Shown: piece after piece, positions 34,501-45,189 of the stretch | Position numbering within the stretch: the stretch's first letter is position 1 | Layout: every line of letters starts with the position of its first letter | Source of the DNA: Theobroma cacao | Lineage: Eukaryota > Streptophyta > Magnoliopsida > Malvales > Malvaceae | DNA: 64,000 bases | Reading direction: 5' to 3' | NCBI RefSeq assembly: GCF_000208745.1 | Contig: NC_030858.1 | Span: 33,063,963 to 33,127,962 of the forward strand | Translations under genes and position numbers: made by a program | Notes under the pieces: generated by a model | What the model was told of the DNA's origin: nothing | The model's database searches: none | What the model saw: only the letters and a program-made list of their open reading frames with translations

Positions 34501-37500
34501 GTCAGCCTATAATTGGTCAATCAATTGCCAGTCGTAGCAGCATAAAATCAATGGAGCAACAGATTTTGTCAGATGCTGGTCTGCAAAATCATGTTACCGA
34601 CAGCATTAGTGCATCAAATAGTCAAATGAAACCAAAATCAATTCCAGGCATTGTTCCCATCTTGCAGAAACTAGAAGATGTTACTTCCTCTTGCACGCAA
34701 CTGGCAGGGAGTGGGGTTCAGAAAGTTGGTGCATCTAGAGTGGAGGTTCCTTTATCAATTCTGGCTAATCAATTAAATAATACTCGTATGCTTTCAGGAG
34801 TTTCTAATCAAGGACATGATTCTGAGGATTCTAAGTGCACTCAAGCTGATTTGGTTCCAAAGAAAGAAAGTATGGATAATGATTTGTTTCAAGCACTTAA
34901 TATTCCATTGCTTCATGCTGAAGATGCCTTGCCTTTTAGTGAGCAACTCCCCAGTGCTATTCATAATTGCCTGAAGCATGAAACTGAAGGTTTGAGTACT
35001 AGATCCTTAAATGCCCAGCCTCCATCAGGGGATGACTTGTTTGATGTGTTGGGGGCAGATTTAAAGAGTAAATTACTTAATGGGAAGTGGAATCATGTGC
35101 TTGCTGAGGGACCAGATTTGAAGATGCAAAATCTGGTTAAGGATACTTCAATATTTAGGGATATGCAGAATGTGTTTTCTGATTTATTTTCAGCTAACGA
35201 AGGGGTATCAGACCGGGGTATTTATTCTGGGGTGGGAACAGATCATCTTTTGGATGCTGTGGTCTCTAGTGCACAATCTGCTGCCAAGCAGATATCAGAT
35301 GATGATGTGTCCTGCAGGAAAGCGTTGACAAGGTTCAGTAACTCCTCTGTTCCTAGTAGTTCTCCCACCTATGGCCAGGTTAGTATTTCCAACCAAGCGC
35401 AAGGGGAGTTGCTTGCTGGCCTTCCTAAGTCTTTGTTGAAAGGAGGAACACTTCCATCCAGTTCTTATCGATCTGGCTGTAGCAAGGATGATGCTGGGAC
35501 TTGTTCTCAAACTACTTCTATGTATGGGTCTCAAATCAGTTCATGGGTTGAGCAGGGTCATAACTCAAGACGTGATAGCAGTGTCTCAACTGCATATTCC
35601 AAGAGAAATGATGACATGACCAAACCAAATCGCAAAAGGCTAAAACCTGGAGAGAACCCTCGACCCAGGCCAAAAGATCGCCAGATGATCCAAGATCGAG
35701 TGAAAGAGTTGAGGGAAATTGTACCAAATGGAGCAAAAGTATTGCATCTTTTAACCTCTTGAAATACCTACATCATTCTTTGCTAGTGTGCTTTATTCTA
35801 GTAAATATTGTCTCTAATGTCTATCCTTTTGTGTAATTTAACAGTGTAGCATAGATGCTCTGCTAGAAAGGACCATCAAGCATATGCTTTTCTTGCAAAG
35901 TGTAACAAAGCATGCAGACAAGCTAAAACAAACGGGAGAGTCTAAGGTACGGAAAGTGCTTATTCTCATTAACTAATTTCTCTATTTATCCAACCTTACA
36001 AGAAGTATATGCCAAATCATGCTCTAATTGGTTGTGGCAAAAGATTTGCCATGTGCTGTGCTTTGCAGCTGCTATGCCAGATGTGTAAACAGGATGCAAA
36101 GCTTATTGAGTATCATCAGAAGTAGAAGCAATTCTTTTATGTGCCTATTTAAATGTCACATTGACATTTTGCACAAACATTGTATTGAAACTTAGACTTT
36201 GAGATGTTTGAATAGATGTCACTTTTGATGTTTGTTCCTTTTCATAGAAAATTTAAAACAAGAATCTCTTTAATGCTGAGATGTTACTCTTGTTTGAGTT
36301 TGCAGATAAAAGAAAACTTTGAGGGAGGGGCAACATGGGCATTTGAGGTCGGGTCACAATCTATGATTTGCCCTATTGTTGTTGAGGATCTGAATCCACC
36401 TCGTCAGATGCTTGTGGAGGTTGCGACTTTATACTTGTGTCTGATGTTGGCTTAGAGATAATTTATCTTTCTTGTTCACTCTGTATGACTGCATTGTATT
36501 TATGTCTTGTGACAGATGCTTTGTGAAGAACGGGGTTTCTTTTTGGAGATCGCTGACTTAATCAGGGGATTGGGATTGACCATCTTGAAGGGAGTCATGG
36601 AAACTAGGAATGACAAGATCTGGGCACGTTTTGCAGTGGAGGTAAGATCTTGTCAAGTATCCTCGACCTTTATCAGTAGATATTTGTTTTGGTCGATCTT
36701 TCTAATAGATTTTTTCTCTATTGTTATGTCATGGAAAAAGCAATATGATATCCATGTGCCTAATATTTTTTCGGTGTTACACAACATAGACTAGTAATAG
36801 GAGATGGTTCGGAGAAATATTATGCGGTCTAATTACATTTCTACACTGCAGTTATTAAGCAGAGGATTAATGAGAAGATTGTAGCCATATTTGCTAGGAT
36901 ACTAAGACTTTCTAGAGACACTTTAATTACTGGTTTTTAATAGACTTGTTAAATATCACATCTATAAGCATAAGGATAACTACATCTTTTGAGATACGTA
37001 TCTTTCTTTGAATGAACTTAAAACAATGTCATTAAAGAAAATATTCGAAGTGGTTCCGAGTAGACTGCCATTAAGAAGAAACTTTTATAATATTGAGGGC
37101 ATGTATTGGTTCATCTGTAGTCTAGGTTCGTTCTTTTGCCATTGATCAGGAACGAAAGCAGTGCATCAAGATATTACTAAGTAGGGACATACACTCTATC
37201 AAAATAATTAGATTATGGTAAGATGCTAACAAAGTAATTTGTATCTAGCTAGCATTTTGATTATGAAGAAGTTCTATATGTAATCTTCATTTTGATTTGT
37301 TTCTTCTTTGCACAACAAAATACAGTAACCTATTTCCTTAAATTGCATGTTTGGTGTGTTTTTATGCTAGTTATTTGACTTGAGTTTCCTGTACAGGCAA
37401 ACAGGGACGTTACAAGAGTGGAGATATTTATGTCACTTGTTCGTCTTCTAGAGCAAGCTGTTAAGGGCAGTGCATCATCGGCCAATGCTTTTGATAGCAA

Positions 37501-37576
37501 CAATATGATGGTTCAGCACTCTTTTCCCCAAGCTGCCTCTATACCTGCAACTGGCAGGGCTAGTAGTTTACAATGA
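31501..37576 (+). CDS. LHW: LONESOME HIGHWAY-like bHLH transcription factor, 10 exons
   Basis: Coding exons: 31501-31595, 32731-32943, 33055-33136, 33474-33515, 33592-33651, 33987-35738, 35845-35946, 36306-36419, 36516-36641, 37397-37576. All introns are GT-AG, phases agree, and the total of 2,766 nt gives 921 residues. The N-terminus (MGALLKEALKSLC, YAVFWKIGCQNTKLLIWEEC, GLVGRAAFTGNHQWILANN, QTVAVIPVLPHGVVQLGSS) is the bHLH-MYC_N domain, residues about 1-190. A long, Ser/Gln-rich, divergent middle follows in exon 6. The bHLH spans about 715-785, across the exon 6/7 junction: NRKRLKPGENPRPRPKDRQ, then CSIDALLERTIKHMLFLQ. A conserved C-terminal fold (GGATWAFEVGSQSM, LVEMLCEERGFFLEIADLI, IWARFAVEANRDVTRMEIF) ends the protein. 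Known family role: a nuclear partner of TMO5-type bHLH proteins that drives vascular cell divisions and stele size. It is longer than Arabidopsis LHW (about 650 residues), mainly in the middle region. LHW itself versus a close paralogue is not settled. Confidence 0.93.
31632..31668 (+). repeat. (TTC)n microsatellite in LHW intron 1
   Basis: About twelve TTC repeats, 40 bp downstream of the intron 1 donor site. Confidence 0.95.
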
Positions 37577-39440
37577 ACCACCTTGCTGCCTGGTTTCCTG
37601 GTTTAGATATGTTAAGAGCGAGCCCTAGCTTGCTTGCCATGACTAACATACAGTCTGTGGACTTTGGTGGTTCTGACCTTGACTAACGTTCCCACATGAC
37701 TGACCTTGTTTTGGAGGGGTATTTGTTTAGGTAGTGAAAGCTTGTCAAAATCTTTCAAATGGCCTGTTTTGAACATCTGAGGTTCCTATTATGTACCTTC
37801 AGAAGAAACAGAAAAAGAATTTCAGTCTCAAGGGACGGTTCAGGAAAAAGAAAAGGCTCCTTAGATATTTGGACTTTGTTGAATTCTACTTGATGGATAA
37901 TCCTGTAGGCGTAAGGGTGGGTAGTACAATAGTTCAGGTGTTTATGGCACTCAAATGTATAGAGGACTGGGGTATGGATTATGAGATGAAGTGGGGGAGG
38001 AGTTTTGCTACCAGGAAAGGGATTGCATTTTATTTTCATTTTTCTTTTTTTTTTTTCTCAACCCCGGCCCTGGATATTTTCTTGGGTTAGGAATGTTCTA
38101 TATTTTGTGGCAGTACTGGAATGTTTTCTTTCTGCTAATATATGCATTTCTGATTGATCTGTATGCTTTAATAGAGTTGGAATGTTGGTGCCTCTGGATC
38201 TTGTGAATCCAAGTCTTCTCATGGAATCTTAGCAACGATAGGTATCAAGTGTTGGAAGCTTGAAGAATTGCCACCTATTCTGGGCATTGCGATATGTTGA
38301 CAACTGGCAGGGAACTTTCCATCTCAATCAACATGCTACAACGGGAACTCCCAATGCATCCCTTCAATCTTGTATCTAGGCATGACCCCAGGATGGGTAT
38401 TGATTATTTGCAGTCCCAGGGCTTATTTCTGTTTTCAATCATAATGGTCTCTGGATGTTAAAGGCACTTTATAAACAGCTGGAAACTTCTATTGCCAAGA
38501 GAAATAAAAACAGCTAGTAAGGTCTTGGCGAGTTTTACGAGGACAATCGCGCGTGTTCTTGAAGAAATTGATTACAACAATGTTGATAAGGGAAATAGGT
38601 CAACTTCGAAGGCTTTTAAACGCTAAGCCGAAGGCCAAATGCATTACCTGCACACAATTTGGATGGTTGGGGGTGGCTGTGTGGCTGGGGAGTGGGGGAT
38701 TAAATGCTCTATTAAAGCCTAAAATAAGGCGACTGTCAGCCTAACTCAACAGAACTAGGCTTAAAGTGTTAGGCAGCAGTTTCCTTGCATGTACATACAC
38801 ATATTGAAACATGTACTACACGTTTTTATGTTGTGAAATCAGGGTTTATATTATAATAGTATAAAGCTACAATATTTTGTTGATCTATTAATGCAAGATT
38901 TAAATCTTATGGTGCGGATTTTTGCATTTTGCATTGTCTAGATTCTAATATTCTAAATTATGGTGAAAATGGAAATGTACGAAGTATGAACTAATGATAC
39001 TTTAATTTTTTAGGACGCAAAAATTAAGGACTTGTTTGCTTTAATTTTTTTTTATTGTTTTTCTCTCCTCAATTGGGGCCAAATACAATTAGAGGGAGAA
39101 AAAGGCTTCTAGAGAAGTTCAAAGTAAACTTTCTAGAGGTAAAAAAAAAAAATAATAATAATAAAAAAGAAACTTCCTTGAGGAGTTGATAAACATATGC
39201 TTTGCAAAAGCTTTAAATTAAAAAAAAATCTGTGATTGGTAGACATATTTAATTAAAACTTTAAGAGAAGACATTCAATTAGATGAAAATATCTTTATTT
39301 ATTTTCATTTCCAAAGGCTTTAGGTGGTCTGCTTAGTACTGCCTTGGGCTTTAACATGACAAGATGCCCAGAGAAGGTGCCGCTTTAAGACCTTCAAACC
39401 AGCTAAACATAGTAGAGTCGAACACAATTTACCTCTTATA
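37577..39440. other. LHW 3' untranslated region and downstream spacer
   Basis: No second gene is recognised. The first several hundred bases are less AT-rich than the intergenic DNA and are probably 3' UTR. Readings at 37791-38090 and 38553-38744 have no family features. Confidence 0.5.
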
Positions 39441-39449
39441 GAAGGGAAT

Positions 39450-39501
39450 TATATATATATATATATATATGTATATGTATGTATATATATGTATGTATAT
39501 G

Positions 39502-39535
<34 letters not shown>
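39450..39535. repeat. TA/TG microsatellite
   Basis: Compound run of TATATA and TATG units, about 85 bp. Confidence 0.95.
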
Positions 39536-39537
<2 letters not shown>

Positions 39538-39734
39538 ATGTACGTGTATATAATAGGTCTTTATCCCACAAATATGATTGTGAAGTAAAATATGATGAGC
39601 TCTTATATTCAAATATGCATAAAGTTTGCCTGTAACAACTTCAGTTAATCAACAGTTATTATCAGAGAGTAGTATTAGTATTGAAATATATTTCAAAAAT
39701 TATTTATTAAATTGATATAATTATTGCATTATAA

Positions 39735-39965
39735 GCAACCTTATCTTGTGAAAAATATTTTTTTGGTAAATTTTAACAATATTGTTGCAAAAGCTATCTT
39801 TTCTGCATCATAAAAAGTATTATGTTGCAACAAGTTCTTAGGAACTACATTTGGCAACAACTTAAAAAATTGTTGCAAATACATTTGTAATACTACTATT
39901 TGCAGCATTTTGCAACACTTTATATATTGTTGCCTAATCACTTTTCGCTAAAAGTTTTATGTTGC
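39735..39965. repeat. TTGTTGCA/TGCAACA subterminal-type repeats
   Basis: The words TTGTTGCA, TGCAACA and TGCAGCATTTTGCAACA recur about ten times in both orientations within 230 bp. Clustered short repeats in both orientations are typical of the subterminal zones of CACTA (En/Spm) elements; no terminal CACTA motif was found, so this may be a fragment. A 66-residue minus-strand ORF over it (39741-39941) is a repeat artefact. Confidence 0.4.
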
Positions 39966-41713
39966 ATTAGATAATTGTAAACTATACTTTTTAGTAAAAA
40001 AATTGCAAAAAATATTTATGTAGATATTATATATATTCTATGATGGAGGAAAATGAAAATGATACTCATTGATCTCCCCTTGTTTTGCTCAGTGTATTCG
40101 ATCCCCTTGTGACAACCATTCTCCTCATCTTTGTGCATTCTTTGGTGATGGTCTTGCGCACTTGGCATTCTTTTTGCCTCGTAAAAATCTTAACATCATT
40201 CTTGTCATATTGATTTAGGATATCTTAAATCATCTTTCCTCATCCCTCTCCATTAGTTCAACTTTGAATCCCACAATTTGAGACTTGAACCTTCCCCAAA
40301 TAAAGGTTGCGAGCATTAGTGTCCTATCAGGCTTTTGTACATCATCCCCATTTCCATTCAGCATTTGATCATTCATCATCATTGTCATTCACGTACCTTC
40401 TCTCTTTCTTTTTTGCTTTCTCCCTTTTCTTTTGTCTTTCTTTCCTATCATCTTCAAATCTCTAAAGTACAAATCAAAACAACATCAATTCTTTCAGTAC
40501 AACTTTCGCAAATTGATCTTTGATAACTACCAAAAAATAATTAAGAATAATAATACTAGAATATTATGTAGACTTGCAAGTTACAAAAACTCCAACGTCG
40601 AATCGTATACCATATCAGGGGTTTGAATTCCACGAGCAAGCTGGAAGCAAGGAAAAACTTGTTGCTTTAAACCTATATATATATATATATGTTATTCCCC
40701 CAAGAAATTAAAGAATGAAACTAGATCACCAAGCAAGAACATATGCAACTAGATGTGCATATTCTTCATGTCCAAAGGCACAAGCGGTGGTGTGATCCAT
40801 CAATAAATAAATTAAAGCAGCCAGAAGTAGATGGACAATCGTAGATTAATGCCATAGATATCGATTTTGGAACATTACCAGATTTTATCTGTTTCCATGC
40901 ACGGTAGTTCGAAAAGCAAGAAGGGAACTAGCTAGGGAAGGTAGCAAAGAATATGTTGACAGAAAGTACAAGTTAATTTAAAGGTTTGGACGACGTTCCA
41001 CAGGGATTCGATTGTTGAGAACAAAGAGATGCTCAAATGGCTTACCAATTCACATGATATCCTAATTTTAATTTCCTATATCAATGGTTTAGTTCAAGCA
41101 GCTAGCATAAATTTGTACCTTGTGTGGGATAGCCTATGCTTTTGAGATGTACTCGTGAGAAATAGCAAAATATCTTAAAGGTATTGATATTGAGGTGAAA
41201 ATGTCGGCTTGTACGTATTTGTGAAAAAAAGTTAAGGCATATTCTCAATTCTCATGAATGAGTGGCTGTAAATCAAGTTTCTTTTGTTAGAAACGGCATG
41301 GACTGTAAATTCTTTGAACCTTTATCTTGAATTTGCATGCTAATTATTGCAAAGGCAAAAGAAGTTGGATAGTATATTACCTAGTTTTTCTTATGTTGAT
41401 GCCATCATACCAGTTGCTGGAGATGTTGAAGAAACTAAAATCCTTACATTTTTACCATCAAAAAACAAAAAAAAAAAGGAATGCTTTAATTTAAACAACT
41501 TTAATAAGATTTTGTTTTCTTTTTTTAACAATATAACGACTTGTATTAAAGAACATGAACTACAATTATGGGCATTTATGCCTCTTTATATATATATATA
41601 CTTTCAAACTTTATCACCGCACATTTTATATTAATTAACACAAAAATTTGTGAATATTAGTTGTTGCTTATATTAGATGACATAACTAGTGCAAAAGTAT
41701 TAATTGATAAAAT
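39966..41713. other. Gene-free stretch
   Basis: AT-rich, with a TA run near 40674-40690. No gene or element end recognised. Confidence 0.4.
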
Positions 41714-41963
41714 TTGTATATACAATTAGTTTATGGTCAAGAACAAAATATTTCTCATCTAAGAATTTTTGAATGTGCGGTATATGCTTCAATTGCTCCA
41801 CCACAATGTACAAAAATAAGTTCTCAAAGGAGGTTAAGAATTTATGTTGGATACGTATCTCCATTTGTAATTAAATATTTAGAATTATTAATAGGAGATT
41901 TATTCATAGCAAAGTTTGTCAATTGTCATATTGATCAAACAATTTTTTCAACATTAGAGGGAG
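41714..41963 (+). pseudogene. copia pol fragment (between integrase and RT)
   Basis: Reading YGQEQNISHLRIFECAVY, IYVGYVSPFVIKYLEL, TGD-like GDLFIAKF and NCHIDQTIF, which is the segment of copia polyproteins just after the integrase core. Nothing of reverse transcriptase or RNase H follows; the reading runs directly into an LTR at 41964, so the rest of pol was deleted. Confidence 0.75.
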
Positions 41964-42258
41964 TGTTACGAATATTTTTATGAATATCCATTTATGTTAT
42001 CTATATATAGTTTTGGATGTAAATTAGATTGGATCAACCTTAGGATTTAATCCATCCATCTAATCCCTTACTATTATCTTCATCTTGTAAATTTAATTTA
42101 GATAAGGGATTATTAGCCTATAAATAGACCCTTTCACTTCATTTGTAAATATACACTTAAATAAGATCTTCTTACTCCCTCTAAATACTTTGTTTCTCTT
42201 TAAATACTTTCTCTTATATTTTTTTTATATTTGTTCTCTTAAGATTTATTTCATAACA
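41964..42258 (+). repeat. 3' LTR attached to the copia fragment (295 bp)
   Basis: Starts TGTTACGAATA and ends TTTCATAACA, so the ends form the inverted pair TGTTA/TAACA. A purine tract (TTAGAGGGAG) precedes it. It contains a TATA box (CCTATAAATAGACCC near 42118) followed by a pyrimidine-rich end. No 5' LTR partner was found in the window. Confidence 0.75.
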
Positions 42259-45040
42259 TTAAGTTTTAATTATAAATTATAAAAAAGTAATATTTAAAAT
42301 TTAAAAATTAAATTGAAAATTTAATATAAAATTTTTAATATTTAAATATTTTAAAAATATAGAATAAAATAAAATAATGATATTAATGTTTTAAATAATA
42401 CATTACTAATATTTTAAATAAAATATAAACTATTAATATTTTCAAAATTAAAATAAATAATCACATTAAATTTTTAAATAACAATTTAATAATATTTTAA
42501 ATAAATTATTAAAAAAATAAATATTTTAAATTAAAAATTAAAATTATTATAAAGGGTATTTTTATCATTTATCATTTATTCCTTAACTATTCCTAAAACT
42601 ATTTCTACTAACTAAACATTCGAATAATTTATAATAATAATTTTTGTCGTATTATATTCTTATGAACCAAACTATATAATAATTATTCATCTCTTATTCT
42701 ATTTTTTAAGAAATTTCTACTTCATTCAGTGATCCAAACACACTTGAAAGTTTTTAAAAACTATATAATATTGTAATATTATTTATAGACTTTTATACCT
42801 TTTCTTTTCTTTTTTTTGTTCTATGTTATTTCTTCTTGAATTCTTTTTGTCAATGACAAGTCTAGTAAGGTTTTTGGCATCAATCAAGCCCTCAATATCG
42901 TTTTTAGATTTGGCACTAACCGGCTTAGATTTGTCTTGATAATTTATAGGCAGATAAAGAGTTTGAGAGAGCTCATACATAGAGTGGTATAGGATTTTGA
43001 GAAAATTAAGTATGGGATGCGGAAACTATAAAGTGCCAAACAAATCCAAATTAAGGTGTAAGGAAACGTGCCATGGATGATGACTCGCCGTTATATGCAA
43101 GGGCTTTTAGAAAGAGGTTAATTAAGGACCCATACCTAAAGGTCCTGGTATTCTGATTCTGCCAAGGCAAAATTTGTATTTTAATTTTTTTTTTAAAAAT
43201 GAGTTTATTAACTCAACATAGCTTGTATGTCATAGTAAGTCTTAACGTAAAAGACTTATAATAGCATATAAATCAAGCTATAGAAAAAGAAAATTCATAT
43301 CTTTATACTCTATAGTATTGCTCCAAATATATGTACACTTTGTCTTAGTGTTTTTTAAATTACAATTTGAAATTTTTTATAATATTAAAGTAAAAAATTT
43401 AAAGTGGTATATGTAAAAAATAAAAAGTTGCAGGTGTTTAAAAAAGAAAGTAGACTATAATTTTTGAAATCTAAAAAAAATCGATTTGAAACAGAAAAAG
43501 AGTTACAATTAAACAAAATAATATAAAATAGAAAAAAATAACGAAAATATAATTTTTTTTTTATAAAGAACTAAAGTTAATTTGTGTAAAAACTAAAAGA
43601 GACATGAGCATGTCGATCACACTCAATAGTGAGTACAAATAAAGGTTTAGACAGGTTAGGTATATCATTGAAAGGAAGTAATGTTCTAATAAAGAAACAA
43701 TGAACATGATCACATGTTAACGGTAATAAAGTGACATTCAACGAAGGTGGTTGTATATAGATATGGAGCAGCTGGCACATAAGCCTTCACCCTCCTAATG
43801 ATGGAAAAGCCCACAATTTTTCTTTGTTTTCTTTTGTTTCATCTGAGCAATATTGTCCCCATGCATCCCCTTCTTAACAAGTTGATGTATAAGAATTTTG
43901 AATCATATTAATTAGAGATCTCTTTTTATAAATTTCACTTTGTTCGTCCAGTCCAGAGATTGAAAGGACTTAAAAATGAAAGCTCAAACTCTAATTTCTG
44001 AAATGATGTGGTGCACACTAGGCATCCAAGAATATAGGAGGAGGAGGAGGAGGAGGAGCAAGTTTGGGATAAGCTTGGACCGTGCGTGTGCTCGCTGAAT
44101 GCAAACGTAAAAAAGGGTACAAACTATATAAAACAAATTTAGTTTAAATATTGTTACAAATCATTAATTAGGGTAGGGGCGAGTTCTGACTTTAAAATGC
44201 TTTGTCCTGGCCTTGCCTAAAAATTGAATGGAGCTAATATCTTTCTTGGTCCAAGTTTGCCTAAATAAATTAAAATTAGTGTCTGAATCGTCCAATCTGA
44301 TCCAAGCAAGAGGTTTGGTTGAGATCTCCGTCCTTACCCTTACGCATGTCTAGCCCTTGCCCGCCATGCGTCACCATTTACCATGCTACTTTACATCTTC
44401 ATACCTTGTAAGGATGTCAATTAATTAGCTCTATACAAAAAACATCGAACAAATTAATCCAATTACTGAAAACGAAACTTTAATTTGTAGCAAAACAAGC
44501 TGTAACCAAGATTGAATTGATAAAGGTTTTTTTTTTTTCTGTGGTCGAGACAACTGCAACGACAGTGACTATTCCTTTTGTACATCTCTCTCTAGATCTC
44601 CATTTTAACTATCAAGAAAGAGATTCGGAAATGACTGAACTCAGGTTCATTCTAGTAGTCCAGTAGTAGTACGTTTTGAGCCACGGAGGCATGGGTTACA
44701 GCTCACATTGCTTTCTCCACTTGACTAGCGTAGTGCCTTAGGCTATCACCATCACAAATACCTAGGCTCAAAATATATATGCAAGTTTGTTTGGCAAGGA
44801 GAAATCTAACACTGGGAATGGGGGCTTGGGTCAAGGGGGGTGGCGGTGTGGTAATGGGTACCAGCATCCATCCAGAGCCATATTGCACTGAAATGGGTCA
44901 GCTCAGCTAGACAAACCACTTTGTCGATGCCTTTTGTTTTCATGAAGTTTCTTTGTACTTTACCGGACAAAAATAAAAGGTCAGCAATATTTATGACTTG
45001 GAATTGAAATAATATATTTTACTGACCGCTGCTAGATGCT
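42259..45040. other. AT-rich intergenic stretch upstream of ALMT
   Basis: Between about 42270 and 42790 the sequence is almost wholly A/T (long runs of TAAAATTT-type words). A (GAG)n microsatellite is at 44038-44058. No gene is recognised. Confidence 0.5.
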
Positions 45041-45048
45041 TTGTTTCC

Positions 45049-45069
45049 TTATAAATAGAGGCTCACGTG
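45049..45069 (+). promoter_or_regulatory. ALMT core promoter: TATA box and adjacent G-box
   Basis: TTATAAATAG at 45049-45058 is a strong plant TATA box, about 130 bp before the ATG at 45190; transcription would start near 45080-45090. Immediately downstream, at 45064-45069, is CACGTG followed by TC, a G-box/ABRE-like core. G-box elements bind bHLH and bZIP factors, and the ABRE core links genes to abscisic acid; its place between TATA box and start is unusual, and any function is inferred. Confidence 0.6.
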
Positions 45070-45189
45070 TCGCCTCTCCGAAGGCATATTCTTCTTGGCA
45101 ATCTCTTTATAATCTCTAGTCGTTCCTCTTGGTTCAGGCAAGCTTTTTTAGTCTTGGATCATCTCTGTATCTCTCTAAACCAATTACCA

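Noticed and set aside
34794..35736. Minus-strand ORFs of 61-79 residues under LHW exon 6
   Set aside because: Shadows of the long coding exon on the other strand.
37791..38206. ORFs downstream of LHW
   Set aside because: Low-complexity, Lys- and Phe-rich readings in the presumed 3' UTR.
39741..39941. 66-residue minus-strand ORF
   Set aside because: Arises from the TGCAACA repeats; no gene features.
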